A stretch of 64,000 nucleotides of DNA from Arthrobacter sp. AL12. GTDB lineage: Bacteria > Actinomycetota > Actinomycetes > Actinomycetales > Micrococcaceae. The notes under the pieces were generated by a model, which saw only the letters and a list, made by a program, of their open reading frames with translations, was not told where the DNA came from and did not search any database. Shown here piece after piece: positions 59,988-64,000 of this stretch. Each line of letters begins with the position of its first letter. Position 1 is the stretch's first letter. Both the position numbers and the translations under genes were made by a program. The DNA is taken from the NCBI RefSeq assembly GCF_029960645.1, contig NZ_JASBQY010000019.1:1-64000 (forward strand), written 5' to 3'.

Positions 59988-60737
59988 TCAGGTGTACATG
60001 AGGGAGCCGGGGGTGGTGAGGAGTTCGCCGGTTTCCAGCCAGGTCTTCAGGCCGGAGAGGATCATCGGCCAGCCGCCGTAGAGCTGTTCGTTGGCGCCTT
60101 CCCGGAGCTGGTCGTGGGTGACGGTCAGGCGGCAGGAATCGCCCACCGGTTCGATCTCCCAGGTGACCCGGGACGTGCCTTCGGCCTTGACGTCTTCGCC
60201 CCAGAGGGCGCGCATGCTCTGGACGAGCCGGCGGGGCGGGTCCACCTCCAGGTTCTCGCCCTCGCCCAGGGGTTCCCCGCCCCTGGGCGCCATCACGAAC
60301 CGGGATCCCGGCGTCCAGTCCGAGGTGATGACGGAACCGAACTGGTACTTGCTGCGGATCTCGCCGTCCGTGATGGCCTCCCAGAGCCGTTCCGGGGTGG
60401 TCTTGATATAGATTTCGAAGATCTTTTCCATGGGACTTTCCAATCTGGTTTTGAGGTCGCTGAGGCCAGCGGCCCATGGTTCGGCATATTTGCTCACCCA
60501 GCGGTCGTGGACCAGCCGGATGGGCACCGGATTCAGGAAGTGAAGTTTCTCGCGCCCCCGACGGCGGGTCAGCACCAGGCCGGCGTCCTCCAGGACCCTG
60601 AGGTGCTTCATCACGCCGTAGCGGGTCATCTCGAAGCGGGCCTCAAGGGCGTGGAGGGTCTGCCCGTCGTTCCGGAAGAGCTCATCCAGGAGATCGCGGC
60701 GGGTGGAGTCGGCCAGGGCCTTGAATACGGCGTCCAC
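59988..60737 (-). CDS. ArsR-SRPBCC fusion protein
   Basis: A 249-residue two-domain protein starting at GTG 60737. Residues 1-95 are an ArsR winged helix (FKALADSTRRDLLDELFRND, MTRYGVMKHLRVLEDAGLVL, TRRRGREKLHFLNPVPI); residues 102-249 are an AHSA1/SRPBCC domain (KIFEIYIKTTPERLWEAITD, SRFVMAPRGG, GGWPMILSGLKTWLETGEL). No Cys metal site is visible in the HTH. Such pairs are often separate overlapping genes; here they are joined. The second domain may sense a hydrophobic ligand. Confidence 0.9.
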   Translation of the reverse strand: MDAVFKALADSTRRDLLDELFRNDGQTLHALEARFEMTRYGVMKHLRVLEDAGLVLTRRRGREKLHFLNPVPIRLVHDRWVSKYAEPWAAGLSDLKTRLESPMEKIFEIYIKTTPERLWEAITDGEIRSKYQFGSVITSDWTPGSRFVMAPRGGEPLGEGENLEVDPPRRLVQSMRALWGEDVKAEGTSRVTWEIEPVGDSCRLTVTHDQLREGANEQLYGGWPMILSGLKTWLETGELLTTPGSLMYT

Positions 60738-60770
60738 AGTTCCAGAATAGGTGACTGATTAGTCACATGT

Positions 60771-61682
60771 CTAGGGTGTGCCGGTGTCCGTGTCAGGTTC
60801 CTGTTCCCCGCCTCGGAGGTGGCGGTGGTGCAGTTCGTAGCTGTCGAACACATCGGAGGACGTGGCTCCGGAATGGCCGAATTTGCCACGAAGGACCTCT
60901 GCGAGTCCCTCCAGCGCCGCGTGGAGCATCCGTCCGGCGAACTGCAGTTCAGGGCTCTCGCTGCGCTGGGCCTGGGATGCCAGCTCCTGGGCGTAGGCCA
61001 CCGTGGCGGGTAAGGAGCCGCGCTGCTCGACTTCACGGAAATAATAGGTTTCATGGAACGCCAGCAGATCCACGCCCACCGAAGCCACATTTCCGGCCAT
61101 TGACTCCAGCAGCCCGGCAGCATGCCCGGGATCCAGGGACAACACGCCGGCCGGACCTGCAGCCTCCCTGAACAGGTTCAGCTGGTGGGCAAGGGCCCGG
61201 CGGCGGTTCAGGGCCGGGAACGTCTGCAGGATCCACGTCACCGTCGCCGTAAGCAGCCCGAAGCCGGCGACGGCCTGGAGCGCCACTACCAGCCGGAGCA
61301 CCGGATCGGCCGGCACGATGTCGCCGAACCCCACGGTGGAAAGCGTGACCAGGGAGATGTAGAGCGCTTCGCCGAAGTCGCCCCTTTGGGGCACCCCGGC
61401 TCCGTGGACAAAACCGCCCGGCAGATGGGGCAGATAGAGCAGGGCCCAGCCGATGGCCGCGAGCGCTGCCCAGGCGCCAATGACGGCGGCCATGGCCAAT
61501 GGCGCTGCAATGAAGGAGCCCCGGCCCCGCAGTTTTCTGGACACCAGCCAGAATCCGCGCATGATCGCCCGGCCAACGGGACCCGTACCGTGCGGGTAAA
61601 GGAGCGTGCGAAAGACGTCAATGAGCATCAGCAGGACCAGCCCGGCGCCCAAAACGGTAAAGAGCGTGCCTTCGAAGTCCAT
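60771..61682 (-). CDS. two-TM potassium-channel-like protein
   Basis: A 303-residue membrane protein. The pore sequence TLSTVGFGDIVPADP carries the K+ filter TVGFGD between two helices (WALLYLPHL region and LVVALQAVAGFGLLTATVTW); two more helices lie at the N-terminus (residues 7-29 and 62-85). The cytoplasmic C-terminus is helical and lacks an RCK domain. It probably conducts K+ as a tetramer. It ends 34 bases before the divergently controlled ArsR fusion gene starts. Confidence 0.88.
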   Translation of the reverse strand: MDFEGTLFTVLGAGLVLLMLIDVFRTLLYPHGTGPVGRAIMRGFWLVSRKLRGRGSFIAAPLAMAAVIGAWAALAAIGWALLYLPHLPGGFVHGAGVPQRGDFGEALYISLVTLSTVGFGDIVPADPVLRLVVALQAVAGFGLLTATVTWILQTFPALNRRRALAHQLNLFREAAGPAGVLSLDPGHAAGLLESMAGNVASVGVDLLAFHETYYFREVEQRGSLPATVAYAQELASQAQRSESPELQFAGRMLHAALEGLAEVLRGKFGHSGATSSDVFDSYELHHRHLRGGEQEPDTDTGTP

Positions 61683-61724
61683 TGCCTCATCTTATGGGCG
61701 GCACGCTCGGCAGAGTGACAAACA

Positions 61725-61760
61725 GAGGAACCCCGCAGTGCCGGGCACTGCGGGTTCCTC
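61725..61760. terminator. strong hairpin terminator
   Basis: GAGGAACC-CCGCAGTGCC and its near-perfect complement form a stem of about 17 bp with a minimal loop, 14 bases after the stop of the hypothetical gene that reads leftward from 62128. Confidence 0.8.
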
Positions 61761-61774
61761 GCTGGATGCGTCGG

Positions 61775-62128
61775 TTATTCGGACCCGGGTTTCTGTTCCC
61801 GGTCCCGGAGGTTCTTCTTGATCTCGTCGAACTTCTCCTTGATGACCCTTTCCGCGTCGGCGAGGGTCTTACCGGCGGTGCTCAGGGGATCCATCTGGAG
61901 ATAGACGTTCTGACCGACAGGGAGGTCGTACTCGTCCTTCAGATGGGTGCCGCCGCCCACTCCTTGAAGGGACAGGTACACCATGGCGTCGGTCCGGGCA
62001 ACGCCGGCGATTGTTCCGACGACAACCGTGAAGTCGTTCGCTTCAAAGCTGACGGTCTGACCGATATGGCTGCGGTCTAGATCGCCGGCTGCTACCGGCT
62101 TCTCGGACGGACTTCCGCTGTAGCCCAT
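61775..62128 (-). CDS. hypothetical small soluble protein
   Basis: A 117-residue protein I do not recognise. Residues 20-80 are a beta-rich domain (HIGQTVSFEANDFTVVVGTI, AMVYLSLQGVGGGTHLKDEY) ending in GQNVYLQMDPLS, and residues 85-117 an amphipathic charged helix (ADAERVIKEKFDEIKKNLRD). AGGAG stands before ATG 62128. The pattern would suit a small ligand-binding or adaptor protein. Confidence 0.75.
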   Translation of the reverse strand: MGYSGSPSEKPVAAGDLDRSHIGQTVSFEANDFTVVVGTIAGVARTDAMVYLSLQGVGGGTHLKDEYDLPVGQNVYLQMDPLSTAGKTLADAERVIKEKFDEIKKNLRDREQKPGSE

Positions 62129-62267
62129 GAACTTCTCCTAAGGGTCGGGGACACGTACCCCAGCAGTCTAGCTACGGGGCCCGTGAAGGTCCCGCGGTTG
62201 TCGCAAGGAGCCACACTCGGCGGCCTTGGAGTTTTGCACCCCGGCGGCAACCCCTCAGACTGTCCGG

Positions 62268-62960
62268 ATGGAGTGGAGACGTGTGAAGGACTGGCTGATC
62301 GGAGCTATGGGGATGGTCCTCGTCCTCGGGGTGATGGCCGCGATTCTCTGGTTTGCTGTGGGCGACCCGGCAGCCGGGGGCGGAGCAGTGCCTGCGCCGG
62401 CGCCACCGGCGGGCGTGGACCGCCCGCCGGCCGCGCAGCCTCCCGCCGGCCTGCGCGACGACGAAGTGTGGCTCGCCGACGTTGCGCTGGACGCTGGGAC
62501 AGTGGTGGCCGCGGGCTCGATCCTCCGCGACGTCCGAACCGTCGGGCGGGACGTAGTCGCGGGCCCGGACGGTCTGGTCGCCGCACAGCTCGCCGTCGAT
62601 GCGACCGTGCCCTTCGAGGTCGTCGCCAACAAACTCGGTGACGGGACAGTCGTCCGCTCCGCCGGCGACGGCCAGGTCATGGTGATTCGTACCGTCAATG
62701 CCCTGGGGCGCGAACTGCCGGTCACCGCCACCGGCACGGTCGAAGTCGTGGCCGGCAGGCTTATTGTCGAACCACGCTCGATCGACCTAGGTGGGCCGGA
62801 CTTCCTCTCTGACGCCATCGCCGCCGTCGTGCGCGGGCTCGTGACCATCGAGCACGACATCGAGGGCTTGCCCGAGGGCCTCGTGCTGCAGGACGTGGCC
62901 GTTCAGGACGACGGCTTCCGCGCCAACCTCCGGGGCGAGTACATCAAACTCGTCCCGTGA
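62268..62960 (+). CDS. DUF2993-like membrane-anchored protein
   Basis: A 230-residue protein. One N-terminal helix (LIGAMGMVLVLGVMAAILWF) anchors it, then a Pro/Ala linker and a beta-rich domain of the LmeA/DUF2993 type (VVAGPDGLVAAQLAVDATVP, VMVIRTVNALGRELPVTATG, VVAGRLIVEPRSIDL and IEGLPEGLVLQDVAVQDDGF). Relatives are found in the actinobacterial envelope and assist lipid or lipomannan metabolism in mycobacteria. GTG 62283 is an alternative start with a GGAG site. Confidence 0.8.
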   Translation: MEWRRVKDWLIGAMGMVLVLGVMAAILWFAVGDPAAGGGAVPAPAPPAGVDRPPAAQPPAGLRDDEVWLADVALDAGTVVAAGSILRDVRTVGRDVVAGPDGLVAAQLAVDATVPFEVVANKLGDGTVVRSAGDGQVMVIRTVNALGRELPVTATGTVEVVAGRLIVEPRSIDLGGPDFLSDAIAAVVRGLVTIEHDIEGLPEGLVLQDVAVQDDGFRANLRGEYIKLVP

Positions 62961-63023
62961 CTTCATAAGTCGGTTTCGGTGCCCCTCATGCCAATGGGCC
63001 GCCGAAGACGCCCCCGTCGTGCG

Positions 63024-63980
63024 TCAAGACGGCGGCCAGTTCGCGGCGCCCTGTCCGTCTAACAGTGCGCCGGTGCTGCTCTGGGGCACCACCACGTGGA
63101 CGGCGTTGCGCTGGATGGTGAAGTCGGCCGGTGTGATGGTGGCGATTTCGCCGTCGAGGTTCACCGGCAGCGGGGGGTCGGTGACCAGCCGGACATGCCG
63201 GCTGGTCAGGTGGTACACGCGGTCGTGTTCGATGAAGCTTCCGTCCTTGAGCAGCCGCGCGATGCTGGCATGCTCCCGGAGCGGGCCGGCCAGGATGGCG
63301 TAGATGTCCAGGAGGTGGTCGTCGATCCCCGCGGTGGGGGAGACTGTGTTGCCGCCGCCGTAATGCCGGCCGTTGCCGACCGCCACCTGAAGCAGGTTCC
63401 CAAGCTCCAGCGGCTCGTGGTCCCCCGCGGGGAACTCAAGGCGGGCCCGGAACGGCCTGTGCCGGGCATATGCCCGGAGCGTGGCGACGCTGTAGGCCAA
63501 GGGCCCGATGTACCGCTTCAGTCGCGGGCTGATGGCTTCGGTCACAGCCACTGACAGGCCCGCGGACGCGACGTTGAGGAACGGCTCGCCGTTGGCCCGG
63601 CCGAGGTCGATGTCCACCACCTTTCCGTCGGCGACGGTGGCGCACGCCTCGGCCAGGTTGTTCGGGATCTGCAGCGTGCGGGCGAAGTCGTTGGCAGTGC
63701 CCAGCGGCAGAACGCCGAGCATCACGTTGGTGCCGGCAATCCGGCCGGCGGCGTAGGTCACCGTCCCGTCGCCGCCACCGACAACTACCAGATCGTGCCC
63801 GTCGGCCAGCACCCGGTCAAGCGTCCCGGCCAGGTCCGCCCCGGACGGTACGGGGTGCACGGCGGAGATGGGCACGCCTGCCTTTCGCATCGTGTCCACT
63901 GCGAGTTCGTGTGCCCGCCCTCGGCGTGATCCGGCGTTGATCACCACGGCGGCAGAGCGCGCGTCCCGGGCAGCCTTCAT
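63024..63980 (-). CDS. diacylglycerol kinase family lipid kinase
   Basis: A 318-residue soluble kinase, YegS/DgkB-like. Motifs: AAVVINAGSRRG, VVVGGGDGTVTYAAGRIAGT (GGDGT), VLPLGTANDFARTLQIPNN, DIDLGRANGEPFLNVASAGL and, near the end, PPLPVNLDGEIATITPADF. Domain 2 is complete. It phosphorylates a lipid, probably diacylglycerol. Unlike the protein at 28789 it has no membrane helices. The start ATG 63980 is only 20 bases from the window edge, so its promoter is outside. Confidence 0.93.
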   Translation of the reverse strand: MKAARDARSAAVVINAGSRRGRAHELAVDTMRKAGVPISAVHPVPSGADLAGTLDRVLADGHDLVVVGGGDGTVTYAAGRIAGTNVMLGVLPLGTANDFARTLQIPNNLAEACATVADGKVVDIDLGRANGEPFLNVASAGLSVAVTEAISPRLKRYIGPLAYSVATLRAYARHRPFRARLEFPAGDHEPLELGNLLQVAVGNGRHYGGGNTVSPTAGIDDHLLDIYAILAGPLREHASIARLLKDGSFIEHDRVYHLTSRHVRLVTDPPLPVNLDGEIATITPADFTIQRNAVHVVVPQSSTGALLDGQGAANWPPS

Positions 63981-64000
63981 GAGGGAAATGGTAAGTGGTG

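Overview
The window is GC-rich DNA, densely packed with genes on both strands, with many GTG starts and short ATGA/GTGA gene overlaps. The gene set (Rpf-LysM cell-wall enzyme, winged-helix plus membrane-protein pairs, DUF1295/DUF2177/DUF1622 proteins, a large Ter stress operon, heliorhodopsin, TM2 and Excalibur proteins) points to a high-GC Gram-positive actinobacterium, most likely a Micrococcaceae member such as Arthrobacter or Pseudarthrobacter. No rRNA, tRNA, CRISPR array, prophage or intact insertion sequence was seen. It looks like chromosome.

Layout. 1-10 kb: a DUF2071 protein cut by the left edge, an SDR epimerase, an MSMEG_6728-family protein, an Rpf-LysM muralytic enzyme with a strongly structured leader, an autoregulated winged-helix/membrane pair, a short UvrA2-type protein and an adenine/adenosine deaminase. 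9.8-12.1 kb: a manganese-riboswitch-controlled terC operon (TerC, USP-like protein, winged helix) bracketed by two directly oriented copies of a 59-bp palindromic repeat. 12-18 kb: SulP transporter, then a MarR/acyl-CoA synthetase/DUF2177 operon divergent from a DUF1295 protein across a palindromic operator. 18-28 kb: a wHTH/X25 fusion protein, two alpha/beta hydrolases, a GH13 glucosidase, MscS channel, two tandem related lipoproteins, and the deletion scar of an ABC exporter. 28-37 kb: small metabolic genes, a lipid kinase, a complete polar amino acid ABC importer, an MFS exporter overlapping tail to tail with a group-2 sigma factor, and a SnoaL protein. 37-41 kb: secreted GDPD, two small proteins, DinB protein, ChaA-type Ca2+/H+ antiporter.

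The most striking region is 40.3-55.0 kb. A ten-gene Ter stress operon runs leftward from 53362 to 42447: DUF475-type TerC with an inserted EF-hand-like loop, three TerD paralogues, TelA, a small conserved protein, a fourth TerD, a Ter-associated protein, a CitE-like lyase, a fused PRTase-TRSP-StiP-PELOTA protein and a HAD phosphatase. Directly downstream on the same strand lies a heliorhodopsin with retinal lysine and counterion glutamate intact, facing the ChaA-type antiporter. Just upstream lies a membrane-anchored DUF1524 nuclease ending in a calcium-binding Excalibur domain. Calcium-binding or calcium-moving parts therefore recur across about 15 kb around a light-sensing membrane protein. 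This is the best candidate for an undescribed functional association.

55-64 kb: two SRPBCC proteins (one fused to ArsR), a TM2 protein with a Gln/Pro-rich tail, a flavin monooxygenase beside a truncated PQ-loop-like gene and a LuxR-type regulator, a K+ channel-like protein, a DUF2993-like protein and a second diacylglycerol-kinase-family enzyme.

Regulatory highlights: the yybP-ykoY riboswitch (11898-11989), paired TAGAAAGTACTT operators (5993-6027), a MarR-type inverted repeat (16793-16821), three DosR/DevR-like 14-mers (23686, 27854, 28337), and several convincing intrinsic terminators.
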